Under the pieces are notes generated by a model. That model was not told the origin of the DNA. It ran no database searches and saw only the letters and a program-made list of their open reading frames with translations. Both the position numbers and the translations under genes were made by a program. From positions 300,015-364,014 of the forward strand of contig NZ_HE610958.1 of NCBI RefSeq assembly GCF_000285515.1: 64,000 nt of DNA. Reading direction: 5' to 3'. Shown here one piece after another: positions 43,477 through 51,697 of the stretch. Position 1 is the stretch's first letter; each line of letters starts with the position of its first letter. This DNA is from Paenibacillus senegalensis JC66. GTDB taxonomy: Bacteria; Bacillota; Bacilli; Paenibacillales; NBRC-103111.

Positions 43477-43544
43477 GCCAAGCCCCCCAAAAAAAGTTTC
43501 AGACAACCCTCTGCTGCTGCAAAAATAAGCTTCAGGGAAAATAC

Positions 43545-45341
43545 TTATTCCTCTTCCCTGACCTTAAACTGATCCAACAAGCGGCCTAATTCCTCGTTAA
43601 CCTGATTTTCCAGCCCTTGCTTCTGATCATTAATCAGATTCTCCAGCTCTCCCTTCTGTTCCTGGAGATGATCCTTCAGCTTCTGTTCCTCTTCTTTATA
43701 TTTCTCCAGCAGACGCTCCTGTTCCTGCTTCAGCTTCTCGTACAGCCACTCCTCCTGATTCTGTTCTTTCTGCTGCTGTTCACGCTCATTCTCCTCCCGT
43801 TCACGCTCGTTCTTCTCGCGTTCACGTTCCTTCTCCCGCTGTTCTTCCTCCTCGCGCTCCAAACGCTCGCGTTCCTTTTCCTCCTTCTCCCGCTCACGCT
43901 CCTGCTGTTCACGTTCCTTCTCGAGCTGCTTTTGCTGCTCACGCTCCAGACGCTCGCGTTCCTTCTCCTGCTTCTCCCGCTCACGCTCCTGCCGTTCACG
44001 TTCCTTCTCGAGCTGCTTTTGCTGCTCGCGCTCCAGACGCTCGCGTTCCTTCTCCTGCTTCTCCCGTTCGCGCTCCTGCCGTTCACGTTCCTTCTCGAGC
44101 TGCTCGGCCTGCTTTTCCTGCTCGCGCTTGATGGCTTCCGCTTGCTGGCGTTCAAGCTCACGCTGCTCAGCCAACCGCTCTTGTTCTCGCTTGGCCGCTT
44201 CCGCTTGCTGACGCTCCTGTTCAGCCAGCAGCTCTTGTTGGCGCCGAATCAGCTCTTCCTGCTGACGCTCCTGTTCACTCTGCATGGCTAATCGCTTCTG
44301 TTCTTGAAGAGCTTCAGCTTGCTCGTGACTGGACTGGTTCTTGCTATGATCCTGCTGGGACGATACTACCCCTTCCCCTGCATCCGCCAGTTCGGTTTTG
44401 TTGTCTGCAGCTTTATTAGGGGCATAGTTATGTAAAGCTTGAATATCCGATAAATCTTGTTCATCGGACAGCTCGGTATCAGAATGTTTGTAATACAATT
44501 GCTCGAGCTTCAACTCTAACGTGCCGCTGATTTCATCCTCCAGCCATGTTCTCATGCTTTCCTTCGACCAATCCCCGGGGTTGATGAGCTGATCCAGACC
44601 TCCGGCTTGCTGAGCAATGGCATAGATAGAGTTTTCTTTCATATCTTCAATGTTAAGAAAATGCCCATTTACCCTGGCATTTAAATAAACAGCATATTTC
44701 CCCGCTGAAAGTCCCTCTTCCGCTGCTGCCTCCCTTACTTCCTTAGGAGCTATGAACGAAGTAACGAGCAAATGGTCCTTGTACTGTGGAAATTCCAGCA
44801 TGACCTGTTCGGTAATCAGCTTCTGAACTTCCTGGCTCAAAGCATGCTCATCTATTGGAGTTTTAGGAGCTACTAACGTGCTGGCAATAATAATATCGTT
44901 AGAACCATCCTCCACAAAACGTTCCTCAATCCGGCGGACAATTTCCATCGTTACATCCTTTAACGCCTTACCCTTGTATTCAACTCCATCAACCAAGTCC
45001 CGTCCTTCCATATTAAGACCGGTCAAATAACGCACCTTTTCCATTTTATCGATTCCCAATTCAATGCTGGGGTTAAAATCTAGAGAAATGTAAGCAACGA
45101 CTTCCTTGCTGCCCACATAGGAAAACATCGTCATCCCGATCATCACGAATATAATTGCAGCAGCTACCGTGGAGAGAATGGACACAGAGGGAAACCTTCT
45201 TCGGATCGGCGTGGCAAACCAAATCTCTTCCCCAATCAGGCAGGTTCCAGACTCCCTTTGACGAACCTCAATAAATCTTCCTTCAGGCGTCATGACCACA
45301 ACTGATTTTTTTCGGATTTCAACCACAATGCCTCTGTTCAT
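43545..45341 (-). CDS. rsgI: RsgI-type anti-sigma factor with a long charged helical arm
   Basis: A 598-residue membrane protein. Residues 1-50 are the cytoplasmic RsgI domain (NRGIVVEIRKKSVVVMTPEGRF) that binds SigI; a transmembrane helix spans about 51-76; residues 77-290 form the conserved extracytoplasmic domain, with SLDFNPSIELGID whose Asn90-Pro91 is the self-cleavage site known in RsgI proteins. In place of a carbohydrate-binding module, residues 340-598 are a Glu/Arg/Lys/Gln helix, including three 29-residue repeats (415-501) starting LEKERERQERE. Its ATG overlaps the SigI stop by four bases, so the pair is coupled. The arm would project into the cell wall and may read wall state, which is inference. 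Confidence 0.92.
   Translation of the reverse strand: MNRGIVVEIRKKSVVVMTPEGRFIEVRQRESGTCLIGEEIWFATPIRRRFPSVSILSTVAAAIIFVMIGMTMFSYVGSKEVVAYISLDFNPSIELGIDKMEKVRYLTGLNMEGRDLVDGVEYKGKALKDVTMEIVRRIEERFVEDGSNDIIIASTLVAPKTPIDEHALSQEVQKLITEQVMLEFPQYKDHLLVTSFIAPKEVREAAAEEGLSAGKYAVYLNARVNGHFLNIEDMKENSIYAIAQQAGGLDQLINPGDWSKESMRTWLEDEISGTLELKLEQLYYKHSDTELSDEQDLSDIQALHNYAPNKAADNKTELADAGEGVVSSQQDHSKNQSSHEQAEALQEQKRLAMQSEQERQQEELIRRQQELLAEQERQQAEAAKREQERLAEQRELERQQAEAIKREQEKQAEQLEKERERQEREREKQEKERERLEREQQKQLEKERERQEREREKQEKERERLEREQQKQLEKEREQQEREREKEEKERERLEREEEEQREKEREREKNEREREENEREQQQKEQNQEEWLYEKLKQEQERLLEKYKEEEQKLKDHLQEQKGELENLINDQKQGLENQVNEELGRLLDQFKVREEE
43839..44099. repeat. 87-bp tandem repeats inside rsgI (three units)
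   Basis: Three in-frame 87-bp copies encode 29-residue units (residues 415-443, 444-472, 473-501) of the form LEKERERQEREREKQEKE followed by RERLEREQQKQ. The first two are identical in protein sequence; the third differs at a few positions. Confidence 0.9.
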
Positions 45342-46138
45342 TTCTCTTCACACCTTTCCATCTGTGCGATAGCCGGCTGCAAATATTCCTTAATATGGGG
45401 ATAAGGTCCCTTATAAATTAACGCTATGGCGATAATATACTTTCGATTTCTTTCCAAAGTCTTTCGAGAAATATTGACCTTGACCAGCAGTTCCTTGATG
45501 GGAAGCATCTTCTTATGTACAAGCAGTTCCATTAAAGAAGAGTCCTCAGCCAGCAGCTTGCCAATCACGAACAGATTTTCTCTCGAATCCGAATGCTTGG
45601 GAGAGCAGTCTATCAAATCGGCAAAGCGAATATCAAAGTGCTGTAAATGCTTGTCCAGCTCAATTATTTCGCTTCTTCTCTCTTCAGCATGTCTTTGTAT
45701 TTCATAATGCTCAACTGCCTGATGTACTTCAACAGGATTAATAATGTTATCTTCACCGTCTTCAACATCGAAGGAGCTGTACGGAATATGGTGTGAAAAG
45801 CGCTGCTCTTTACGTATATGATCAATTAAACGTCTGCGAATAACCGTTTCTGCAAACCCGAGGAATGACTTTCCCGCCGTAGGGGAAAACTGATTAATAG
45901 CTTCATTGAAAGCAGCTAATCCAATACTGAATTCATCATCTCGTGAAGGATCTACATATTTTTTACAGAAGCGGCTGGTTACCTTAGCTATAAACGGCTG
46001 GTAATCCGAGATAAACTGGTTTCGCATTTTTAGATCGCCCTGCTGAATTAATTTCACCGCTTGTTCCGGCGGGAATTCACTGGCAGACCGGTGAACCGGG
46101 CTTCTCCCTAAAAATTTCTTGAGTAGTACCAGTAACAA
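45338..46138 (-). CDS. sigI: RNA polymerase sigma factor SigI
   Basis: A 266-residue alternative sigma factor. Region 2 is visible as RNQFISDYQPFIAKVTSRFCKKYVDPSRDDEFSIGLAAFNEAINQFSPTAG with the following VIRRRLIDHIRKEQR; the C-terminal region ends in a helix-turn-helix (IKELLVKVNISRKTLERNRKYI). This is characteristic of SigI, which in B. subtilis responds to heat and cell-wall stress, and in Clostridium thermocellum to polysaccharides. I prefer the TTG at 46138, with AGAGGTGG 5 bases before it, over the GTG at 46147 that overlaps that site. A SigI-type promoter stands directly upstream, so the operon should be autoregulated. RsgI follows with a four-base overlap. Confidence 0.94.
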   Translation of the reverse strand: MLLVLLKKFLGRSPVHRSASEFPPEQAVKLIQQGDLKMRNQFISDYQPFIAKVTSRFCKKYVDPSRDDEFSIGLAAFNEAINQFSPTAGKSFLGFAETVIRRRLIDHIRKEQRFSHHIPYSSFDVEDGEDNIINPVEVHQAVEHYEIQRHAEERRSEIIELDKHLQHFDIRFADLIDCSPKHSDSRENLFVIGKLLAEDSSLMELLVHKKMLPIKELLVKVNISRKTLERNRKYIIAIALIYKGPYPHIKEYLQPAIAQMERCEEK

Positions 46139-46162
46139 ATAGTCCACCTCTCACTACAAGGA

Positions 46163-46190
46163 TTCGACTCTCCCTCCCTTGTTAAGGGGG
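46163..46190 (-). promoter_or_regulatory. SigI-type promoter of sigI-rsgI
   Basis: Minus strand: CCCCCTTAAC (46181-46190), a 14-base spacer, then CGAA (46163-46166), 25 bases before the SigI start. SigI promoters in Firmicutes read approximately CCCYYAAA (-35) and CGWA (-10). Confidence 0.65.
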
Positions 46191-46221
46191 TAGAGAGAGC
46201 TCCGCGAATCGCGGTATCCTG

Positions 46222-46542
46222 CTATATTTGAACATGGCACCCGGACAATCCGGGCAATCGCACTTCCATGACTATGCCTTTTTCGGCAAACCGGGCTTCT
46301 TTAATTATACCACATGCGTCTATCAGCCTTGAGAAAGTCGTTTTCCAAGCCGGATCAACACTGGTTTTATATAGATTTGACAAACGCATTGAAAACGCAA
46401 TGGAAACCCGTTTTTTAGCAAACCAATTGGGCAAATGTGCTGCACTCATGTCCCTCAATCGGGCAAGTGATTCCTCACTCATGACCTCAAAAGAAGTCAG
46501 TAAATCTTTGCGGCAGCATAGCTCACAGTGAGGGTAGTCCAC
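46222..46542 (-). CDS. hypothetical protein upstream of sigI
   Basis: An ORF of 106 residues from GTG 46542, preceded by GGGGGG at 9 bases. It has a Cys-rich start (MDYPHCELCCRK), then a helical middle (EVMSEESLARLRDMSAAHLP) and no recognisable family. It lies between the terminator at 46650 and the SigI promoter, in the same direction as sigI. The coding case is moderate: composition looks protein-like, yet the start is uncertain and the frame reaches back to 46614 without another ribosome site. Confidence 0.5.
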   Translation of the reverse strand: MDYPHCELCCRKDLLTSFEVMSEESLARLRDMSAAHLPNWFAKKRVSIAFSMRLSNLYKTSVDPAWKTTFSRLIDACGIIKEARFAEKGIVMEVRLPGLSGCHVQI

Positions 46543-46649
46543 GAACCGAGCCCCCCGATAGCTCTTTCCCGTACTACCACTGATAGCAAATGGTGAACAT
46601 GCACAATAAATCACCGGTCACTCCATTGGGGAACGTTATTAGGAAACAT

Positions 46650-46689
46650 AAAAAAACACTCACAGCCCTTAAGAAAGGGGGAGTGTTTT
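46650..46689 (-). terminator. terminator after the Cys-rich hypothetical gene
   Basis: A 9-bp stem AAAACACTC/GAGTGTTTT with inner CCCTT/AAGGG; on the minus strand it is followed by a T run (complement of 46651-46656). It ends the gene at 46776 and could work in both directions. Confidence 0.8.
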
Positions 46690-46775
46690 ATAATAACAAG
46701 CACTTTGCCTACTTAGAATTTCATCCACAAGCGGTAACACGATATAGAAAAGGAAACCGTTTTGATCTATAGAGG

Positions 46776-47192
46776 CTAAGTTGCATTCCTCTGCAGCAGC
46801 CGATGCTTGCGCTTGCTTAAGATTTGCAGCCTTCTTTTAAGCTGATCCATCCATTCCTCGTCCTCAAACTGTTTGGCAACGGTCAGTAAATCGAGGGCCA
46901 TATCTATTTGGTTAAGTACAATCTCCAGCGGATCCTCGTTCTCCGTATTCACACAATTCTCGAACAGATCTTCTCCACTCTTATGCTCGGCATATTCAAA
47001 AAAGTCAACTTCCGGAGCCTGATCAGAATGGGCATATTCGGCCAAAATATCATACTCATTCTCGACCAGATAATGCACCTCGACCCGGTGGCAAACCGGA
47101 CACAATAAAATAGGGACGTTGTGGATATGGGTACGCAGATGTTTAAGAGTTCCTTTGGTTCCAATCATACTTGCACCACAGCAAAAGCTCAT
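46776..47192 (-). CDS. hypothetical zinc-finger protein
   Basis: A 138-residue protein with an N-terminal Cys-containing region: CCGASMIGTKGTLKHLRTHIHNVPILLCPVCHRVEVHY, where the CC pair and CPVC could bind zinc (YgiT-like pattern). An acidic middle and a helical, basic C-terminus (LKRRLQILSKRKHRLLQRN) follow. GAGGAGGG stands before the ATG. I do not recognise the exact family. It is transcribed alone and ends at a terminator. Confidence 0.72.
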   Translation of the reverse strand: MSFCCGASMIGTKGTLKHLRTHIHNVPILLCPVCHRVEVHYLVENEYDILAEYAHSDQAPEVDFFEYAEHKSGEDLFENCVNTENEDPLEIVLNQIDMALDLLTVAKQFEDEEWMDQLKRRLQILSKRKHRLLQRNAT

Positions 47193-47515
47193 TGTATCCC
47201 TCCTCTATTCGCCTGTCTTAAGGAATGGTTTCCCGTTTTCTTTTTTCTTCTACCCTATTCGCCTAACTATAAGCTCATCCCTGAAAAAACGTGATGGATG
47301 TAGAATGATTTCCTATAAGTATACAAAAGTGAAGCACATTTGGCTATGAGGAAAGATTGGATAATCTGCATGTTCCTTTCCCTTAGGTGTTTGGCTCAAT
47401 GCGTTATAAATAAACAAACCAGCAGAATAGAATAACGACTCCGCTGGTTTGTGCATAAGCAATTCTTCATTTTTCCCGCAGCCTGGCTCTTCAATACCGC
47501 CAACGACGAGCAGCT
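47193..47515. other. intergenic region with the malic enzyme terminator
   Basis: About 320 bases. Holds the terminator at 47407-47452 and no convincing ORF. Confidence 0.5.
47407..47452 (-). terminator. terminator of the malic enzyme gene
   Basis: Minus strand: AAACCAGC ... GCTGGTTT stem followed by GTTTATTTAT. Confidence 0.7.
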
Positions 47516-48934
47516 TTACCTGAATTCCTTGGGAATTCTACGGGCTACTCCGCTTGCCAAGGCAGCCTCGATCACCCGGTCCCTAACCGTTTTAACAACT
47601 TTTGGATTAAATACGCTCGGAATGATGTGGTGCCGATTCCGTTCTTCATCGGTTACAATCGAGGCAATAGCTTCCGCCGCGGCCAATTTCATCGGCTCGT
47701 TAATCTCGGAAGCACGGCAATCCAAGGCCCCCCGGAAAATACCCGGGAAGCAAAGGACATTGTTGATCTGGTTCGGGTAATCCGACCGGCCTGTAGCAAC
47801 TACCGCCGCAATGTCTTCGATTTCCTCAGGAAGAATTTCCGGGTTCGGATTGGCCATCGCAAAAATGATAGGATTCTCTGCCATCGTCAGTACATCCTCC
47901 CTGCTCAGTATACCGCCGGCCGATACACCGAGGAACACATCCGCCCCCCGCAGCGCATCCTGCAGAGTGCCGGTAGTTCCTTTAGGGTTCGTGCAGGAGG
48001 CAAACCAACGCTGCATTTCATTTCCGCCCTCATCATGCTCGCTTATGATTCCGTTCCGGTCAACCCCTATAATTTCTTTGACACCTGCTGCAAGCAGCAT
48101 GTTGGCACATGCCACTCCGGCAGCACCAATGCCGCATATGACAATTTTGATTTGATCTATCGATTTATTTACAAGCTTAAGAGCGTTAATTAAACCTGCA
48201 TACATAACGACCGCCGTGCCATGCTGGTCGTCATGAAACACAGGAATATCCAGCTCCTCTTTTAATCTGCGCTCAATTTCGAAGCAGCGGGGGGAGGAGA
48301 TGTCCTCCAGATTAATCCCGCCGAATGAGGTGGATATTCTTTTGATCGTGCTAATAATCTCTTCGGTATCCTGGGTTTCCAAACAAATCGGGAAGGAATC
48401 GACATCGGCAAATTGTTTGAATAAGACTGACTTGCCTTCCATGACGGGCATAGCCGCTTTCGGACCGATGTTGCCAAGGCCGAGCACAGCGCTGCCGTCG
48501 GAAATGACCGCTACTGTGTTTCTTTTGATGCTCAAGGTAAACACTTTATGCGGATCATCATATATCGCCTGACAAACACGGGCTACATCGGGTGTATAAA
48601 CGCGCGACAGATCATCACGGTTTTGAATCGGAGTTTTGGGCACCGTTGTGAGCTTGCCGCCAAGATGCAGCAGGAACGTGCGATCCGACACGTGAATGAG
48701 CCGAATGCCGCTAATCTTCGAGAAAGCCTCTGTAATTTGCTCGGTCATGGAAACATCGGACACATTAACAGTAATGTCGCGCACAGTCGTTTGGCGGCCG
48801 GCGTCAACAATATCAATCGCTACAATATCTCCCCCGGAATCAGCAATCGCTGCAGCAATCTCAGCAAATTTGATATGGGAGTTCATTTCTATCCGCAAAA
48901 TAACATTCTTCCCTGAAAATAAAGCCGATTTCAT
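47516..48934 (-). CDS. malic enzyme (oxaloacetate-decarboxylating) with N-terminal ACT domain
   Basis: A 472-residue enzyme that converts malate to pyruvate and CO2 with NAD(P)+. Residues 1-80 form an ACT-like regulatory domain (ILRIEMNSHIKFAEIAAAIAD). The catalytic part begins near 90 (LSRVYTPDVARVCQAI), with the conserved SDGSAVLGLGNIGPKAAMPVMEGK, metal-binding VFHDDQHGTAVV, Rossmann loop ICGIGAAGVACANML and FAMANPNPEI. ACT-bearing malic enzymes (as YtsJ in Bacillus) are usually under amino-acid control. GGGGGG precedes the ATG at fair distance. It lies downstream of the gamma-glutamyl operon in the same direction, separated by 104 bases; a joint transcript is possible. Confidence 0.93.
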   Translation of the reverse strand: MKSALFSGKNVILRIEMNSHIKFAEIAAAIADSGGDIVAIDIVDAGRQTTVRDITVNVSDVSMTEQITEAFSKISGIRLIHVSDRTFLLHLGGKLTTVPKTPIQNRDDLSRVYTPDVARVCQAIYDDPHKVFTLSIKRNTVAVISDGSAVLGLGNIGPKAAMPVMEGKSVLFKQFADVDSFPICLETQDTEEIISTIKRISTSFGGINLEDISSPRCFEIERRLKEELDIPVFHDDQHGTAVVMYAGLINALKLVNKSIDQIKIVICGIGAAGVACANMLLAAGVKEIIGVDRNGIISEHDEGGNEMQRWFASCTNPKGTTGTLQDALRGADVFLGVSAGGILSREDVLTMAENPIIFAMANPNPEILPEEIEDIAAVVATGRSDYPNQINNVLCFPGIFRGALDCRASEINEPMKLAAAEAIASIVTDEERNRHHIIPSVFNPKVVKTVRDRVIEAALASGVARRIPKEFR

Positions 48935-49038
48935 GACAAGCCCCCCTATCTTAATTTTCTCAATTTCCGGTATTGTTGTACTCTTTCATTCAGGAGGGTC
49001 CGTTCCCCTCCTATTCTGCGGCAAACTATTGACCTTAG

Positions 49039-50553
49039 TTAAGCACGCTCACTAGCCGAAAGCTTCTCCGCTGACCAGCTGCCTCCTCTGCGCGGATCGG
49101 CTACACCATGCAGCTCGCCTGTTTCCTTTGACAGCATTAATCCATGGACTCCCCCATAGAACATGACTTCAGGATGATATCTGACTTCATAGCCGATTTG
49201 CTCCAGCCGGTTCTTGGTTGTCTCCGCAAGCGGCTCCTCCGTATAAACAACTCTTTCATCAACGAAGAATCGCGGTGCGGCAACTGCCTGCTCTATTGAG
49301 GCATCCCTCTTCATCATCGCTGTCAGGATGGTGGCAAGTACAAAGGGGATACGCTTGCCGCCTGCTGAACCGATCGCAATCGTCCGCTTCGGGCCGCTGA
49401 CAATGGTGGGCGTTACATAGCTTTGCGGCCGCTTGCCCGGCTGCGGCAGGTTCAAGGAGCCTTCCACTTCATCCGTGAAATTGCGCAGCTGGTTGTTTAA
49501 AAAACACCCTCCCCAGGTCAATCCAGTCGTAAAAAAGCCGCCTACTGTGTTTGTGACGGACACTATCATCCCCTCGGCGTCTACGACACAAAAATGAGTC
49601 GTATTCGCCACATCTCCCGGACCGGGAGGACGGGAGACCGGCCCCTCAGCTGCCTGGGAAGCCAGCTGCCCGATCAGCTCCGCACTTAACAGCCAATCAA
49701 CCGGAGGTTCAGAGAATGCGGGATCTCCCATCGTAGTGCTCCGCAAGGTGTAGCATTGACTGAATAGCTCGCCCCAGCCATGCACCTGTTCCGCAGAATA
49801 GGCTTCTGCTTCATCCAGGCCGCATGCTTGACTGGCCAGCAGCCCCTGAAGCAGGGTCACTCCGCCAAAAGGCGGCGGGCAGGTCAGCAGCTGATAGTCG
49901 CCAAGACGAGTCTTTAGCGGTTCCCTGTAAACAACTTCGTAATGGCGGAAATCACTCGGCTTCATGCCCTCCACCAAGGATGAGATTTCCTGTGCCGGAG
50001 CCCCCTCATAGAACCATGCGGCGCCTCCCTCGGCAATGCCCCTCATCGTTTCAGCCAGCTGCGGCTGCCGCAGAACAGCTCCTTCGGGAAGCGGCTCGCC
50101 GTCCGGATACAGCTCCGGGAATTGCTCTCTCGCCAAATGCTGGCTCGAGTTAAGCTGCCTGTGCAGAGCCGGACCGGCAGGAAATCCGTCCACAGCCGCT
50201 TCGATCGCCGGCTCAAGAATAGACTTCATCGGCAATTTACCGTAACGTTTATGGACTGATTCCATGCCTTTGACAAAACCCGGCACACCAACCTTTTGCT
50301 CCGAAACGACGCCGGACAAGGGAGCAATCTCTCTATAATCACAAATTCTGGGTTCGGCTGCAGGATCAGCGGGAACAATCAGCATCACACCACCGCCGCC
50401 TATACCGGAAGCATAGGGCTCTGCCACACCCAGCATATAGGAGACGGCAATAGCGGCGTCGACTGCGTTACCGCCACTGCCGAGAATCTTCATTCCCGCC
50501 TCCACCGCCAAGGGATGTGCGGCGCTGACTCCGTAAGCGCAATGCTTAACCAT
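49039..50553 (-). CDS. gamma-glutamyltransferase (compact, cytoplasmic-looking)
   Basis: A 504-residue member of the Ntn-hydrolase GGT family. The large-subunit part has GGNAVDAAIAVSYMLGV and GIGGGGVMLIV; the autoprocessing Thr is in NTTHFCVVDAEGMIVSVTNTVGG, and the small subunit contains SAGGKRIPFVLATIL. It has no signal peptide, unlike secreted GGT, which suggests that it acts on imported gamma-glutamyl compounds inside the cell. ATG 50553 has AAAGGAGG at good distance and overlaps the ATPase stop by eight bases. It is the last gene of the ABC-importer operon. Confidence 0.9.
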   Translation of the reverse strand: MVKHCAYGVSAAHPLAVEAGMKILGSGGNAVDAAIAVSYMLGVAEPYASGIGGGGVMLIVPADPAAEPRICDYREIAPLSGVVSEQKVGVPGFVKGMESVHKRYGKLPMKSILEPAIEAAVDGFPAGPALHRQLNSSQHLAREQFPELYPDGEPLPEGAVLRQPQLAETMRGIAEGGAAWFYEGAPAQEISSLVEGMKPSDFRHYEVVYREPLKTRLGDYQLLTCPPPFGGVTLLQGLLASQACGLDEAEAYSAEQVHGWGELFSQCYTLRSTTMGDPAFSEPPVDWLLSAELIGQLASQAAEGPVSRPPGPGDVANTTHFCVVDAEGMIVSVTNTVGGFFTTGLTWGGCFLNNQLRNFTDEVEGSLNLPQPGKRPQSYVTPTIVSGPKRTIAIGSAGGKRIPFVLATILTAMMKRDASIEQAVAAPRFFVDERVVYTEEPLAETTKNRLEQIGYEVRYHPEVMFYGGVHGLMLSKETGELHGVADPRRGGSWSAEKLSASERA

Positions 50554-51697
50554 GCTGAACTCCTCCTTTCGCCAAATGCAGAGGGTAGTGGCAGGCAACA
50601 AACCGCCCCGGTGAAGCTTCTCTCAGCTCTGGGACCTCCGATTTGCAGCGGTCTGTAGCATAGGCGCAGCGCGGGTGAAACGCGCAGCCGGCGGGAGGAT
50701 GCAGCGGGTTCGGAATCTCTCCCTCCAGCGCTTTCGGCTTATTCCCGCGCTGTTCAGGATCAGAGATCGGAATCGAAGACATCAGGCCCTCCGTGTAAGG
50801 ATGTCCCGGCTGCTCCAGCAAAGCCTGCTTGTCGGCTATCTCTACGATTCTGCCTAGATACATGACGGCAATACGGTCGCTTATATAACCCACAGCCGGC
50901 AGGCCGTGAGCAATAAACAGGTAAGTAAGCCCGTAGCGCTTCTGCAGTACGGACAGCAGATTGAGGATTTGCGACTGAATCGATACATCCAGTGCGGAAA
51001 CCGGCTCATCGCAAATAATCAGTTTGGGCTTTAGAGCAATCGCTCTTCCAATGCCCACACGCTGGCGTTGTCCGCCGCTGAACTGATGCGGATAGCGGTA
51101 AGCATATTCGCTCGATAGTCCGACCGCCTCCAATATTTTGTACACTTCTTCTTTAAGCGCTTCCCCTTCTGCTACTTTATGGGTACGCAGCGGCTCAGCG
51201 ATAATATCAAAAATTTTCATTCTGGGATTAAGCGAAGAAAACGGATCCTGAAAGATCATCTGAATGTCTTTGCGTTTGCTGCGGAGCTGTCCCTTGGTCA
51301 ATGAGTTCAGATTAACCCCGTCAAACTCGATCGTACCGCCAGAGGGTGAAGTCAAATGCATAATCACATTGCCTAATGTCGATTTTCCGCAGCCGGACTC
51401 GCCGACAATCCCCAACGTTTCGCCTTCGTATACCGTTAAATCAACTTCATTCACGGCCTTCAGGATGTGCTTCTTTCTGCGAAACAAGCCCTCGCTAATG
51501 ACATAATGCTTGCTTAATCCATTAATTTGCAGAATGGGACGTCGACTGGCGGACCTGCTGCCGGTACGCGGCTTCGGAGTTTGCGTCTCAGAAGTGTTAT
51601 TCTCCACATCAGCGAGGCCGCCCTGCGCACCAGCCGGCGCAGCGCTATCTACTGCTGCAAGCCGCCGGTCTTCCCCTGTCTTAAGCGCCGACTTCAT
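50546..51697 (-). CDS. peptide ABC transporter ATPase (OppF/DppF type)
   Basis: A 383-residue ATPase with Walker A GESGCGKST, the signature FSGGQRQRVGIG, Walker B LIICDEPVSALD, and the C-terminal oligopeptide-type region with an Fe-S-like cysteine cluster (CAFHPRCAYATDRC). The H-loop reads IAHGLPAVGYISDR where the family has HDLSVVRHISDR: the His is kept but the following Asp is replaced by Gly. A long Ala/Ser/Pro-rich N-terminal extension (about 55 residues) precedes the domain. It overlaps OppD by four bases and GGT by eight. Confidence 0.9.
   Translation of the reverse strand: MKSALKTGEDRRLAAVDSAAPAGAQGGLADVENNTSETQTPKPRTGSRSASRRPILQINGLSKHYVISEGLFRRKKHILKAVNEVDLTVYEGETLGIVGESGCGKSTLGNVIMHLTSPSGGTIEFDGVNLNSLTKGQLRSKRKDIQMIFQDPFSSLNPRMKIFDIIAEPLRTHKVAEGEALKEEVYKILEAVGLSSEYAYRYPHQFSGGQRQRVGIGRAIALKPKLIICDEPVSALDVSIQSQILNLLSVLQKRYGLTYLFIAHGLPAVGYISDRIAVMYLGRIVEIADKQALLEQPGHPYTEGLMSSIPISDPEQRGNKPKALEGEIPNPLHPPAGCAFHPRCAYATDRCKSEVPELREASPGRFVACHYPLHLAKGGVQHG

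Noticed and set aside
43617..44291. A 224-codon Leu/Phe-rich plus-strand ORF opposite rsgI
   Set aside because: The complement of Glu/Lys/Arg repeats reads as Leu/Phe; no ribosome site, and rsgI is clearly the real gene.
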